Assembly (NCBI RefSeq): GCF_902635505.1
Contig: NC_045429.1
Coordinates: 428,075,669 to 428,139,668 of the forward strand
Source of the DNA: Sarcophilus harrisii
Lineage: Eukaryota > Chordata > Mammalia > Dasyuromorphia > Dasyuridae
Reading direction: 5' to 3'
DNA length: 64,000 bases
Below are positions 35,691-47,334 of the stretch, one piece after another. A model generated the notes under the pieces. It saw nothing but the letters and a program-made list of their open reading frames with translations. It searched no databases and was not told the DNA's origin. Each line of letters begins with the position of its first letter. The first letter of the stretch is position 1. The translations under genes and the position numbers were made by a program.

Positions 35691-37079
35691 GGACTGATTT
35701 AGAGACATGCAAAAATGGACAACCAGAATTTGTCTCCCTTAGGAAGGAATCAGATATTTTCCTAGGGAATGAGGCATTTAGGGTAAAGAAGAGCAGGAAA
35801 GAAGGCATTCAGTTTTTTAGGGGAGTAGAACTCTCAGGGCCAGTGTTTTATGAAAGTGGCCCGTTTGACTTTGGTTGTGAAGTGGTTAAGCAGAACAATG
35901 GGGATAGAGAGGAGAAAGAGGAGAAGTGTTCAACTATGGGACTCTGATTGTTCTGAGATAGCCCTTCTATAACTAGAACTCCTTATCCAAATGGTATCAT
36001 CAAAAAGTTGAAGTCTTTGCCCAGATTAAGGCACCTCTCCTCTTTCTCCTCTGTTTTTCTACATCTCAATTCTCAGTGACATCATCTCTCATTCTCTGCC
36101 TTATTCTGGTTTCTTTCTTACCAAAGCCAATCCTACCACATCAATTCTTGATCCTATCTCCTCATCTCTTTTTATTGCTATGTTGTTTTGAGTTGTATCT
36201 GAGTCCTCAAGACCACTTTTGGGGTTTTCCTTGGCAAAGATATGGGAATCGTTTATCATTTCCTTCTCCAGCTCATTTGACAGATGAGAAAAGTAAAACA
36301 AAGAGGGTTAAGTGAGTTGAGTTGGTACGTGTCTGAGGATGAATTTGAACTCAGGTCTTTCTGATTCCAGATTTCTCATTCTGTGCACTGTGCTACCTCA
36401 CTACCTCCCACTCTAGGAGAGAAGAGAATAAACACCTATTCTTTGGTAGGTTTTGTGCTAAATACATCACAAATAGACATAGGGGTTACACATAGGGGTT
36501 ATTATGACCTCCCTTTTACAATAAGAAAGCTGAAGCAGAGGTTAGGTGATCTACATCCTAACCATGAGTATGTTTGTCCTGGGCCTGGTTCTCTTCTTTC
36601 TCTCTGCATACTCTGTGTGTGATTTTATCATTTCTAGGCAGAGCAGACCAGTACAGTTCCTTCAACTGTCCCAGACGGTCCCCAGATATCCCAAAGCCCA
36701 CAATTAGATGCCAACAGGTGGAGTTAACCAGGCTGGAATGGGACTTTTGCCCTCCTGTACTAGTTTGTCTTCTGTTCAGATACACCAAGATCTCCCCTTC
36801 TCAATGATCATGGACCTTCTTCACACAACCAGCCCCAGGCTGAAACATAGTCTAACACACCACTTCAGGGGCCAAGTAGTCACAGCCAAAATATTCCAGG
36901 AGATAGAGGATCATTAGATCTTATCATTTGTCCTTCCACTGAGTCCTAAGGACCATCCACTCTGTACCTAGACTCTACGATAATTATTGTCTCTTCTGAT
37001 TAAAAAGATGTATTTCCAGTGTTTAGCATGGTGCTTGACACATAGGAAGAACTTAAAATTTCCTTTTCTATTCTAGTCT
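35691..37079. other. No gene seen apart from one SINE
   Basis: Unassigned intergenic DNA around the SINE at 36170-36410. The ORFs of 76-79 codons near 36574-36807 show no recognised domain. Confidence 0.5.
36170..36410 (-). mobile_element. tRNA-derived marsupial SINE, minus strand
   Basis: It has ttggggttttccttggcaaa, catttccttctccagctcat and ctgtgcactgtgctacctca. Confidence 0.75.
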
Positions 37080-38165
37080 ATCCAGCTTTAATGCCCCTCC
37101 AGAGTGCCAGGAACACATTACCAACTACCCTATTAGAAATTTCAAACTAAATATCCTACAAATTTCTCAAAATTAGCATGTCCATAAACTAACTTATTTC
37201 CTCATTAAACTCACTAATCTTCCAAATACCTCATTTCTATCAAGTGTATAGCCACCCTTCCAATGACATAGATTCTTACCCAATTGATATGTTCACTCTC
37301 CTATATTTTTTTTCCTGAGGAAATTGGGCAAGTCATTTATCTAAGGTCACATAGCTAGGAAGTATTAAGTGTCTGAGGCCAGATTTTGAACTCAGGTCCT
37401 CCTGACTTCAGGGCTGGTGCTCTATCTACTGTACCATCTAGCTGCCCCCTCTCCTATATTTTCTACATTCAGTCAATTGTCCAGTATTATCATTTCTATC
37501 CAACATCAGCTTTTGAATGTCTCCTTTCTACCCATACAGCTACCACCCTAGTTTAGATCTTCATCACTTGTCACTTGCAATATGGTACTAACTTTCTCAT
37601 TGTTGTCTCTGCTTCAAATTTCTCTCCAACCTACATTCCAAAAACTTACTAAAGTGATTTTCTTTAACCATAGATCTAAACCTCTTGTTCTCCTATTCAA
37701 TAAAGTCTAGTAGCTCCCTAATATCTCAAGTCTACTAATATATAAACTCTTTTATTTGTAATTAAAATTTTTTCAAAGTCTTCTTCCAACCTATCATTCC
37801 AAGATTATTATATAATGTGCCACAGTGCATTCTATTATGAAGTCAAACTGACTTTTTTTAATGTTCCTTATGTGGTACAATCCATTCTCGACCTCCATGC
37901 CTTTGCAACAGTACCCCATATCTAGAATGTATTCTCTCTTATCTCTGCTTCTTAGAATCCCTAGTTTCTTTTACAGTTCAACTTTTATAATCTTCTACAT
38001 GAATTCCTTATTAAGCTTCCCAGTTTCTAGTGTCTTCCCCTTACAAATTCTTACATACATTACATATGTACCATTTGGCTCTTTTTAGTCAAGGATTATT
38101 CCTTCTTTGTCATTGTAACTTAGCATCCACTTAATAAATGCTGATGATTGATTGAATGATTGATG
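37080..38165 (+). mobile_element. L2-type LINE, 1 kb, with a nested SINE
   Basis: It passes through caacctacattccaaaaact, acctccatgcctttgcaaca and the tail ccacttaataaatgctgatg with gattgattgaatgattgatg. It is interrupted at 37310-37448 by a SINE with target duplication. Confidence 0.7.
37310..37448 (-). mobile_element. Marsupial core-SINE in an L2, with 14-bp target duplication
   Basis: Read in reverse it is the tRNA-derived marsupial SINE (cctgaagtcaggaggacctg). The repeat ctctcctatatttt lies on both sides (37296-37309 and 37449-37462). This shows the SINE is younger than the L2. Confidence 0.8.
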
Positions 38166-38199
38166 CCTGGGAGGAATGGTAAAATGAAGCTGGAGAATG

Positions 38200-38311
38200 T
38201 CAAGAATTATCTGGCACAAGGAACTTACATGTCTCAGGTTATGAATGGACTTCTCCTCCCACAAGGGCCATGTTTCATGGCAGCAGTAGAGCCTGAAGAG
38301 TCTTTATAAAA
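38200..38311 (+). promoter_or_regulatory. LCE gene 4 proximal promoter with TATA box
   Basis: It shares the block gaatgtcaagaattatctgg, then aacttacatgtctcaggtt, a diverged ttatgaatggac and ttctcctcccac. TATAAAA lies at 38305-38311. Confidence 0.8.
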
Positions 38312-38334
38312 GGTATTCTTGGCACTGGCTCCTC

Positions 38335-38382
38335 ACACAATCAGCCTTCCAAGGAAAAAGTCACCTGGTGTCTGTGATCAAG
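38335..38382 (+). other. LCE: LCE gene 4 non-coding exon 1
   Basis: The exon begins near tcacacaatcagc and ends gtgtctgtgatcaag|gtaagtg. The start is inferred from TATA spacing; the donor is consensus. The intron is 1,454 bp. Confidence 0.75.
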
Positions 38383-38459
38383 GTAAGTGTTCCTGGACTC
38401 AACTGAAGCCCTTCAAACAGAAAGTTTCAGAACTATAGAATCAAAAAGGAGGTGGAAAG

Positions 38460-39780
38460 AAGAAAATAGGAAGGAAAGACAAAGAAAGATAAAAATATAT
38501 TGTGGTAGAATGGTCAAGAATAACAGAACAAAGTCAATCAGAATGAGAAAGTAAGTTAGTAAAAAATATAGCCTTATTGTTTAGATTTATTCTAGATTAA
38601 ATAAAAAAAACTAGTCTAGTTCTCTTCAGAAAGCCACAGAATAGCTTGTTTCTGGGAGGGGAGAAAGGAAAAGAGCTGTAAATAGTGAGTCTGAGTTCCA
38701 GGAAATTACCAATTATCTGGATGCCTAAGGATCTGTCCAGGCTGTTATGAAGAGGTTGCCCTTTATAGCACTTGAGAAATATGCATATTTACATGTTTAA
38801 AAATTTACCCAATTTTCCTCCTGGTATTACCCATAAGAAAGATCTAGGCTGATAAAGCATTGAATCTTAGTTTCCATTTGAAGTAGCTTAATTGGCAAAT
38901 ATTTCTAATAAACTTTTGGTGATGGCTATTGTCTAAGATAACTCAGGCACATGTTATGGATATGTTTGGGTAATGATTCTGAGTTAGGGCATCCATTGAA
39001 ACAACCATTGATGGAGATATCCAAGAAGAGAGTGTGGGAAGAGAATCTTGGAAGGGGTGAGCCTAGAATATAGACCGATTGGCTAAAAGACAAGTCCATT
39101 TTCATGATGGAACCAAAGAGCCAAGTGGGGTCAGGGGAATGGAACCAAGAACTCTCCAAGGGTGTTTTTTGAGTTTGGAAGGGACTGAGATCCAGGTTAT
39201 TATGAGTTCCACATATGACGTCTTTGTGAAAGTAAGGCAATTGATACATTTGTCATTAGGTTGAGTCTGGTCTCTAGACATTAACATTTTTGATGGAATG
39301 TGTTTGACTTGAATGACTAGTCAGTAGAACTGACAAAGCTTCAGCTCTGAATTCTTGATATTAATCATAATTTAGCCTTCTCTATCTTGCTGTGTTTTCT
39401 TTGTATATATTTATAGAAGTTCATCCTCCAACCAATAAGTGATTCAAAATTGAGAAAGGCATTGAAAGTGGGTCAAGTGGCAATAGCATGGAAGATGAGG
39501 GCAAATGTCAATAATACTTGGAGGCTCTTGTAGGCAGGGGTTGAGCAGATGGGTTTTGTAAGAGAAGATATCAGGAAACTGCTAGTTCCCAGGATATCTC
39601 AGAAGTATATTGAGTTGTGTTTTCCCTGTGGGTTATACATTCAAGCTATACAAATGTTCTTTTTCTGGTGCCATATTCCTATTCAAACAAACTTTACAAG
39701 AAGAAAAACTTTGGTTTTTTTTTCCTTCTTGATATGAGTGAGTTCTTGTCCCTAGTTACCATCACTTAGGGCACTAATGC
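38460..39780. other. Intron of LCE gene 4; no further gene
   Basis: Intronic, no clear repeat. The 107-codon minus-strand ORF at 38926-39249 shows no domain. Confidence 0.5.
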
Positions 39781-39853
39781 CAAATGGAAGAAAATCCTTG
39801 ACAAAGGATTGATTTTTTTCCTGTATTGTCTTTCAGGTTGAAATCACACAAAA

Positions 39854-40270
39854 ATGTCTTGCCAACAAAGTCAACAGCAGTGCCAGACCCCTAAGTGCCC
39901 TCCTAAGTGTCCTCCCAAGTGCCAGACTCCTAAGTGCCCACCCAAGTGCCCACCAAAGTGTCCCCCCAAATGTCCTCCCAAGGCTCCATGTCCTCCTCCA
40001 GTCTCTTCCTGCTGTGGTTCTAGCTCTGGAGGATGTTGCAGTCTTGGGGGATGCTGTGGGTCCAACTCTGGGAGATGCTGCAGCTCTGGAGGATGCTGCA
40101 GCTCTGGCTCTGGAGGTGGCTGCTGTCTCTTTTCCCATCACAGGAGATCCCACAGGAGAAGACACCAGAGATCTGACTGCTGTGATAGTGGTAGTGGGCG
40201 CAGCCAGCAGTCTGGTGGCTGCTGTGAAAGCTCTGGAGGGTGCTGTGGTAGCTCTGGGGGCTGCTGCTGA
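39854..40270 (+). CDS. LCE: Late cornified envelope protein, gene 4 (138 aa)
   Basis: This is a cornified-envelope structural protein of the LCE family. Exon 2 starts at 39837 after tgtctttcag, and the start is the first ATG in it. The head is [14 protein letters not shown], with Thr where the others have Ala. A KCPP array follows, then [12 protein letters not shown]. The Gly/Ser/Cys part carries private changes ([14 protein letters not shown]), so one unit has Arg in place of Gly. The basic segment [17 protein letters not shown] is the same variant as in gene 1. The tail [19 protein letters not shown] has one Glu. Length, intron position and 3' UTR match the paralogs. The assignment to LCE is firm; orthology to a numbered human gene is not possible here. 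Confidence 0.93.
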   Translation: MSCQQSQQQCQTPKCPPKCPPKCQTPKCPPKCPPKCPPKCPPKAPCPPPVSSCCGSSSGGCCSLGGCCGSNSGRCCSSGGCCSSGSGGGCCLFSHHRRSHRRRHQRSDCCDSGSGRSQQSGGCCESSGGCCGSSGGCC

Positions 40271-40488
40271 TCATCTGGCTCTCTTTACATCAAGAAACAT
40301 TGACGTGGAACCAAAAACCAATGACTCTACCCAACCTTGCAGTTGTTCTACCTCATCATTTACTTTTTACCTTGCTGAGATGGTCTTTGTGGATTTTACT
40401 CTCCCAAAACCTTCATTGACTCTAATCCTTGCACTTTCCTAGCTTCAGTTTCATTCTCTACTTCTTGTGGTCATTGACTATTTTCAAC

Positions 40489-40494
40489 AATAAA
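40489..40494 (+). other. Poly(A) signal AATAAA, LCE gene 4
   Basis: The context is attttcaacaataaatag, nearly the same as in gene 6. It lies about 220 bp after the stop codon. Confidence 0.8.
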
Positions 40495-40689
40495 TAGACA
40501 TTTATGAAATTCTTTGTTTATTCATAATTGTCTTCTGCATCTTTCTGATCTTTCTTCATAGTTAGATGCCTAGAAATTCCAATGTACTTTTAAAGAGATA
40601 AATTCACTGTTCTTTGTTCTCCAAATAAATAGCTTGTATTGGCAGTGCTTTACTTTGAACATGTCTGACACAGATCTTGTACTTGAGAT

Positions 40690-40870
40690 AGTAGAACCAT
40701 AGATCAAGACCTGAAAGGGAACTTAGAGACCTTTTAACCCAATTTCCTCATTTTAAAGATGAAAACATGGATACCCAGGGAGTTTAGAATGATTTGTCCA
40801 AAGTCAAAAAAGTAATAAAAAAAGTTGGATTTCAATCTAAGTCCTTTATCCTGAGTGCTAGATTACTAGC
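40690..40870 (-). mobile_element. MIR-type SINE, minus strand
   Basis: It has caatttcctcattttaaaga, aatgatttgtccaaagtcaa and gtcctttatcctgagtgcta. It lies just after LCE gene 4. Confidence 0.6.
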
Positions 40871-42213
40871 TTATGTTGATCAGAAGCCACTTATGAGGCC
40901 AGTAGAATCTCTCCTTCAACACATAAAGAATTATCCCTGAGTCTCACTTCTCAAAACCATTGTGGAAGATTTTCAAGTCTCTGGTATTGGCAATACTTAA
41001 CTGCCATTTTAAGCTTTCCTTAGGATGTCTAAGAACATGACATTTTCATAAAAAAATAAATTGATTTCTGGTGACCTAGATTTGAATCTTTAGGGATTGA
41101 GCTTCCCCTTTTTGGTTAGCATCACAATCCCCAAATGCCTGTTCTGCCACCAAGTCATCCCTATTGATTTTGGGTCTGGAAGATTGCCCCCTATGACTAT
41201 TTTGCTCAATTCCACTGATGATAAATTGGGTCAGTTCAATCTTGCTTAGAATTCAATATCCCCTTCGATCACACTATAATACCCATGTTACCTAGATCTC
41301 TCCTACCATGGGCCTTGGGAATAGAGTTTTCGCATTAGAACATACACTGAACTCATCTTTAGTCAGAGCTACTATGTCTGGTGGCATCCTAATTGTCTCT
41401 TGTCATACTATGGGACAATAAATTGTTGTCTGTCTATGTCTAAACCTGAGCTTCATAATCATAGTGTTAGCACCTACCATAAAGGCACTGCTTCCAAACC
41501 AAAATCTCCAACTTATAAAAGGGAAAGAGCATTTGAAGAGCAACTTGGAAGGTGTCTGTTATGCCATCAGTCACTATGATGTACTACACTGTACAGTGGA
41601 GAGTCCTGAGTTTTAAAAAAGAAAACTTGGGTTCCATCCCAGCTCTGTCACTTTTTCCTATGTGAACTTAAATGAATCAGTTCACTTCTCTGGGCCCCAG
41701 TTTTTCTCAGACATAAAATGATGTTAGTCAAAATCTGAGGGGATCAATTAAAGACCTGCTTGATTGATTTCTCTTGTTGTTTCTATAACTCTTTACTACT
41801 TTTTTGCTTAGATAATCTTCCAGATCAATGGCAACAATGTTGTTCCTGCCTTTCAGATAATCATCATTACCATTACCATTCATTATCTAAGACTCTCCTA
41901 AGCACTTGGATCAATCTGGTTCTTTATATTCATTATACATTTAATCTCTCTCTGTACCTCCTTCATCAAGCAGTTAATGTATACAGAGACTTTTTCAACT
42001 TTCCAATGGGTTACAGTGAGGAACCTAAAATGATAAATGTCTTTTGTGCTCTCCCTATCTCTAAAATGGATTCTAAAGCCCTTAAGCATCAAATAGTAGA
42101 TCACTTAATAAATACCTGTTGATTAACTGAAATTCATCAGTTATTTAATTTAAGTTTCCTTCCCAGGGAGTTCCAAACACTGATGAAATCAGAGTAGCAC
42201 CCTTCTTATCCCT

Positions 42214-42216
<3 letters not shown>
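40871..42216. other. No gene seen
   Basis: Unassigned apart from a MIR copy and possible L2-like sequence at about 41790-42130 ending gatcacttaataaatacctg. Confidence 0.5.
41565..41740 (+). mobile_element. MIR-type SINE
   Basis: It has tgtacagtggagagtcctga, cagctctgtcactttttcct and ttctctgggccccagttttt. Confidence 0.6.

Positions 42217-42274
<58 letters not shown>
42217..42274. repeat. (TC)n microsatellite
   Basis: Pure TC repeat of about 29 units, the longest perfect dinucleotide run in the window. Confidence 0.95.
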
Positions 42275-42276
<2 letters not shown>

Positions 42277-42454
42277 CTACAGAGAGGAAGGTAACTAAAT
42301 TAACACATAATTAGTCTCAGTTTTATAGAGATAAATTCATCTTTGCTCTGCAATGCTTTATCTATGAAACCCATTAAATCATGTCAAGTATACCCACATG
42401 GCAACAAATTGTGAATCCAGGAAAACTAGAAAATGAAAGATGTCTTGATTTAAA

Positions 42455-42590
42455 TATTTAAATAATCTTAATTTAAATTAATTTAATTTATTATTATATA
42501 TTTAATATATAACATTATAATTATTATAATATTAATAAAGCATTAATTTATTAAATTAATTTAAGTGAATAAATAAATTTAAATAAGGGT
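42455..42590. repeat. AT-rich low-complexity region
   Basis: Almost only A and T, with ttaatttaaa-type units. Confidence 0.8.
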
Positions 42591-42644
42591 TTTCTCTTTT
42601 TTCCATTCTCTACAGAAGAAACTGAATTATACAATCATTCATTC

Positions 42645-42845
42645 AGACAACTAGGTGGTCCAGTATATAGAGCTCAGGACTTGGAGTCAGGAAGACCTAA
42701 TTTGAAATTCAGCTTCAGACATTTACTAGCTGTGCAATCTTGGGCAGGTACTTAACCTTTCCATATCTATAAAATGAGCTAGAGAAAGAAATAGCAAATC
42801 ACTCCACTATCAGCCAAGAAAACCCCAAATGGTAGCTGATTGAAA
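42645..42845 (+). mobile_element. tRNA-derived marsupial SINE
   Basis: It has ggtccagtatatagagctca, ggagtcaggaagacctaatt and gccaagaaaaccccaaatgg. Confidence 0.75.
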
Positions 42846-43039
42846 TTTTAAATTCAATAATATGTTGCTTTCAGAAAACATGATAAAAATGAAAAAAATA
42901 CATATAAATATAAAAGTAAGGACTAAAGTTGAATTTATTGTGTAAAAAATAGTAGATGTAGAAATCATGATCTCAAAGTTAAAGCTAAAATAGAATTAAT
43001 TAAGAGAAAAATAGGGAAACTACACGATGTGGCACCAAT

Positions 43040-43500
43040 ATTGTTCAGTATTATTTTAGACCATTTAAAAGAGAGTATGAAATATCTGAGAGTATACCTG
43101 CTAAATTGACAAAGGAACTATATAAACATAAACATAAAATGCTTTTTATACAAGTAAAGTCAGATTGAAATAATTGGAATAATATTTATTGTTCATGAGT
43201 AGATAAAGCCAATATAATAAAAACAGACAATTTTATCTAATCTATTTACTCAATGCCATTCCAATTAAGTTACTTGAAAATTATCTTACTGCATTAGAAA
43301 AAATAATAATAACAAAGTTATTTTGGAAGAACAAAAGGTCAAGAACTTCAAAAAAACCAAGGGGGAAAAGATGTAAAGGATTCAGCAGTATCAGACATTA
43401 AACTATATAATAAAGTGACAGCATTGTTGAAGTATAAAATGGATCATTTAAATTCCTTTAAATTAAAATTTTCTTGCATAAATAAAATCAATCTAGTCAA
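43040..43500 (+). mobile_element. L1 ORF2 fragment, decayed
   Basis: It contains aatatctgagagtatacctg, gccattccaattaagttact and tttggaagaacaaaaggtca, the part of L1 ORF2 after the RT domain (…WKNKRSR… in translation). There are many stops and small gaps. AT-rich sequence follows. Confidence 0.7.
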
Positions 43501-44017
43501 AAGTATAAGGAATACAGAAAATTAGAAAGAAATTTTCCTAGACACTCTCTCAGATAAGATGTGATTGTGTTCAAATATTGCTAATGGTGTAGAAAATGAT
43601 GAGCTGGCTGTTTCAGAAAAACATGGAAAGATATGGACCAATGAAGGAAGATGTAGACTAACTTCAGAGAAAGAGATGAAAAATGGAACTAAGAACAAAA
43701 TGGTTTTACATATGTACATATGAGTGTATACGTGCATATGTTTATAAATATCTTTAGGGGGGGAAAGGAGAGTGAGGGGAGAAAAATAATACAGAAAATA
43801 CATAACAGAAAACAAAAGAACCTAAAAGAAAGCAAAAAGAAAAAAAAAAAGCTGGCTAGCTTTAAAAAAAGTCATGTTTATTATATTCATTTTCTTGAAG
43901 TGGAAATTTATTGTTTTATATTACATTTTCTTCTATGTTCTTCCATGTACATGGAAATGTTCTTTTTATTCTTTTCTTATTTGATAGTTAAATTTAAAAT
44001 GAATTTTAAAATTTACA

Positions 44018-44125
44018 AAGAAAGAAAGAAGGAAAGAAGGCGAGAAGGAGGGAAGAAGGGAGAGAGAGAAGGAAGGAGGGAGAAATGGAGGGAGGAAGAA
44101 ATAAAAGAAAGAAAGACCCATGAAG
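44018..44125. repeat. (GAAA/GGAA)n purine tract
   Basis: About 100 bases of almost pure purine on the plus strand. Confidence 0.9.
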
Positions 44126-44229
44126 AGATGGACAGAACTGAAGTCTGAAACAGCTTGTCACCAAATGAAGGTATTAAATAGTGGGAGAAACTGATCAAGT
44201 CTTCAAATTAAAATCTCCTCAAACCAACA

Positions 44230-44660
44230 GAGACATCATACAAATTTAGTAATCTTTATGGTCAGAACACATCTAGAGTATTATGTATGATTCTTAGCAT
44301 CAAATTTTAAAATATTGATGGTGTTCAAAGGAGAAGAATAAGGTTGGTAAAGGATCTGAAATTCATGTAATATGAGGATTAATTAGAGGAACAATAGGTG
44401 AATAATCAGAGAAGAGAGAAGATGACAGCTCTTCAGGGATTTAAATTGCTGTCTTCTAAAGAAATGGCTAAATGCTAGGTTTAATCAATAGGACAGGCCT
44501 AGAAGTAGAAATCGCTAAGATTCCAATATAGGTTTCATATAAGAAAAATCTTTCTAGCAATCAAAACGCTCTCAAATTAGAATAAATGGTCTTGAGTAGG
44601 TTACTCAACTCTCAATAGAGGTCTTCGTTTGTTTTAAGGCTAGATCTCCCTATCTCACCG
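44230..44660 (+). mobile_element. CR1/L3-type LINE 3' part
   Basis: It has atggtcagaacacatctaga, gattaattagaggaacaata and aagatgacagctcttcaggg, parallel to 34860-35100 and 54330-54500. Confidence 0.6.
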
Positions 44661-45547
44661 AGACTAGCAGCCATTGATCAACTCACCGGTCAATTATTGA
44701 TTGGCATGGGTAATTAACTAAATCTGAATTGACTTGTTTTACCCCTCCATAGATAGCCTGTTGGCCTCCCATTACCAGGGATATTCTCCTTGGTTCCAGA
44801 CTTAGTGCAAATATCTGATTAGCTTTAGCACATCTATAGTTCAAAATTCCTGTGCTTAAGCAGTCTATCAGCTTCAGCATCCCCAGTAGTAAAAAAAAAA
44901 AAAAAAAATTGCATGCTTGAGCCATCCCATCTGGCATATTAAATAAAGATCTTTAAGCAAAAGCAGGAAAACAAAACAAAACACTTGTCTAGTACATGGA
45001 ATTCTTTTCCAGGCATACTTTGAACTAGATAATCACTGGGGACTCCCTTAATTCTATGACTTATCATGAGTGAATCAGAGCTTCCTCTGAAACTCATACT
45101 TGAGTGTTCCTAGGGAGCACTACTGAAAGATAGCCATAGTGGACTGCTAAATTCTTGAAGGTCTCTATTGTGTAGACATTATCTAAAAATAGATCAGTTG
45201 ACTTAGACATCTGAAATAACAGGAATTCCGGTTGCCACAAGGGTAATCAGATGCATATTCAAGGAAGGGATGGGTGATGATAGGATAGTGAATGGGATCT
45301 TTGGATTCTTTGAAAAGAATGAATCTCACCACATTCTTGACTTCATCGGAGGTTCCCAAGTCATTTCGGGGCTAGAGGAGAGATCCAAGACAGTAGGAGA
45401 GAGAGACTCATGTCCCAATGGGGGCCAACTTCATTTATATGATGGTCCCTAAAAGACAGATAAATAGATAGACAGACAGACCACTTGATCATTGAGAAGA
45501 AAATTCAAAATGATGATCATCCACTGGAAGTCATGAGGGAATGGGCT
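44661..45547. other. Upstream flank of LCE gene 5; part of a duplicated segment
   Basis: The piece 45055-45120 (cagagcttcctctgaaactc; gagtgttcctagggagcact) aligns with 35395-35470 upstream of gene 4 (gagagctccctctgaactct). No gene was seen. Confidence 0.5.
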
Positions 45548-45659
45548 TGAAGAATGTGAAGAATTATCTGGCATGTGGAAATTACCTGGCACATTCCTTG
45601 GGTTGTGAAAGAGCCCTCTCCTCCCATGACACCAGAAGAGTCTGAGAGTCACTATAAAA
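45548..45659 (+). promoter_or_regulatory. LCE gene 5 proximal promoter with TATA box
   Basis: It contains gaatgtgaagaattatctgg, a second copy of the ctggca motif (attacctggcacattcc), ttgggttgtgaaagagccct and ctctcctccca. TATAAAA lies at 45653-45659. It is one of the best-preserved copies of the family promoter and serves as a reference for gene 6. Confidence 0.8.
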
Positions 45660-45684
45660 GGGATCTCTGGCACTGGCTCCTCAT

Positions 45685-45729
45685 ACAATCTGTCTCCTCA
45701 AGGATCAACTAGTCAGCTTCTGTGATCTG
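45685..45729 (+). other. LCE: LCE gene 5 non-coding exon 1
   Basis: It spans tacaatctgtctcctcaagg to cttctgtgatctg|gtaagt. The start is estimated and the end is at a consensus donor. The intron is 904 bp. Confidence 0.75.
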
Positions 45730-46079
45730 GTAAGTATTTCAAAATTCAAGGCAATGCTTCAAAGTGGGGCATTTTAGGAAAAGACAGGAGAAACAAAGGG
45801 GAAGAGAGAGATTAGAATGAGGAGAGATGTAAAAAGGATCAAGGCAAATAAAAACTGAAAGACCAGGAATAAGCAGAATGACAAATTGCATTAGTTTGTT
45901 GTTCTTTGGGTTTATGTTAGTCTAAGTTTAGTATGGATGGACCCAGAGCCTAGAGGAAAGGTGAGTAACTGTGGTTTGTTCCAGGAAAAACTGCCAGATT
46001 TGGAGGCCTAAGAATATACTCACATAGTCATGGGGAACTTGTCCTTCTATCTAGAATAATTATGTATATGTATGAATAG

Positions 46080-46170
46080 AGATATACCTTGCCTAGTAGA
46101 TTGATAGATAGATAGATTGATAGATAGAGATGCATATATATATGCATGTGTGTATATATATTATGTAAGT
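46080..46170. repeat. (GATA)n and TA-rich repeat in LCE gene 5 intron
   Basis: gatagatagatagattgata, then mixed TA/TG. Confidence 0.85.
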
Positions 46171-46650
46171 GGATTTGTGTATACCACTAATCTGTCACTA
46201 ATATGTCAAATTAATTTGAAATGACATCAGACAACCTCAGACATTTGTGCTTTGTATTCATTCCTGATGAATACTAAAAACAATGTTGATTTGGGACTGA
46301 GAAAGGTGAAAAGAGATGAATAAAAAAGAAGGAAGGTGGGGCTTCAAGTGGCAGTCATCATTTGGCAGCAACATGATAAAATAGGGTGAAGCCTAAGGAT
46401 GTTATGGGGTTGAGATCCAAAAATGAGAAGTCGATGAAATATTCTTCAGTGATAGCCAGTCCCTGGCTTCATATTCTAATCCAAAAATATTTTACCAGAA
46501 GAAATATCTTTTTGTGTCTGTCTTTTTTAGTTAAAAATGGATTCTATCCATTAGTCACCATCACTTCATGCATCGATCCAAGTGGAAATAAAGGCTTAGC
46601 ATGGTTTGATATGTCTTTTGTATTGCCTTTCAGGTTGAACTTCTGCAGAA

Positions 46651-47130
46651 ATGTCCTGCCAACAAAGCCAGCAGCAATGCCAGGCCCCTAAGTGCCCCCC
46701 TAAGTGTCCTCCCAAATGCCAGACTCCTAAATGCCCACCCAAGTGCCCACCTAAATGTCCCCCCAAGTGCCCTCCCCAGGCTCCATGCCCTCCTCCAGTC
46801 TCTTCCTGCTGCAGTTCTAGCTCTGGAGGATGTTGCAGCTTGGGTGGATGCTGTGGGTCCAGCTCCGGGGGATGCTGCAGCTCTGGGGGATGCTGCAGCT
46901 CTGGAGGATGCTGTGGCTCTGGTGGTGGCTGCTCCCTCTTTTCCCATCACAGGAGATCCCGCAGGAGCAGGCGCCAGAGGAACGACTGCTGTGACAGTGG
47001 CAGTGGACGCAGCCAGCAGTCTGGAGGCTGCTGTGGTAGCTCAGGAGGCTGCTGTGGTAGTTCTGGAAGCTCTGGAGGTTGCTGTGGAAGTTCTGGAGGC
47101 TGCTGTGGCAGCTCTGGGGACTGCTGCTGA
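46651..47130 (+). CDS. LCE: Late cornified envelope protein, gene 5 (159 aa)
   Basis: This is the longest LCE of the window. Exon 2 begins at 46634 after tgcctttcag, and the first ATG starts the usual [14 protein letters not shown] head. The KCPP array has the same layout as gene 1, then [12 protein letters not shown]. The middle region has [14 protein letters not shown] and several SSGGCC units and ends [10 protein letters not shown]: a Cys-to-Ser change shared only with gene 6. The basic segment is [11 protein letters not shown], with Arg for His and Asn for Ser. The tail is expanded to five GSSGGCC-type units, with one extra GSS triplet inserted, and ends GSSGDCC. The role is presumed structural, cross-linked into the cornified envelope. 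Shared GGGCS and SSCCSSSS point to a closer relationship between genes 5 and 6. Confidence 0.93.
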   Translation: MSCQQSQQQCQAPKCPPKCPPKCQTPKCPPKCPPKCPPKCPPQAPCPPPVSSCCSSSSGGCCSLGGCCGSSSGGCCSSGGCCSSGGCCGSGGGCSLFSHHRRSRRSRRQRNDCCDSGSGRSQQSGGCCGSSGGCCGSSGSSGGCCGSSGGCCGSSGDCC

Positions 47131-47328
47131 TCGCTTACTACTCTCTACCTCAAGAATCACCAATGTGGAATCCAAGGCCAAGAATGATGCTGTTTCAGTC
47201 TGCAGTTTCACCTACTTCTCCCTACAATGCCCTGTATCCACCCTGCTCTCCCTCATCTCTATTAACCCTGTGTCCTGAATCTTCCTGGCTTTAACTAAAC
47301 TAATTTGCCATTGATCACTATTTACAAC

Positions 47329-47334
47329 AATAAA
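47329..47334 (+). other. Poly(A) signal AATAAA, LCE gene 5
   Basis: The context is tttacaacaataaatctac, identical in its core to gene 1. It lies about 200 bp after the stop codon. Confidence 0.8.

Noticed and set aside
43720-44148. 142-codon Lys/Glu/Arg-rich ORF
   Set aside because: It runs from an L1-like tail into the GA-rich purine tract; the charged C-terminus is low complexity.
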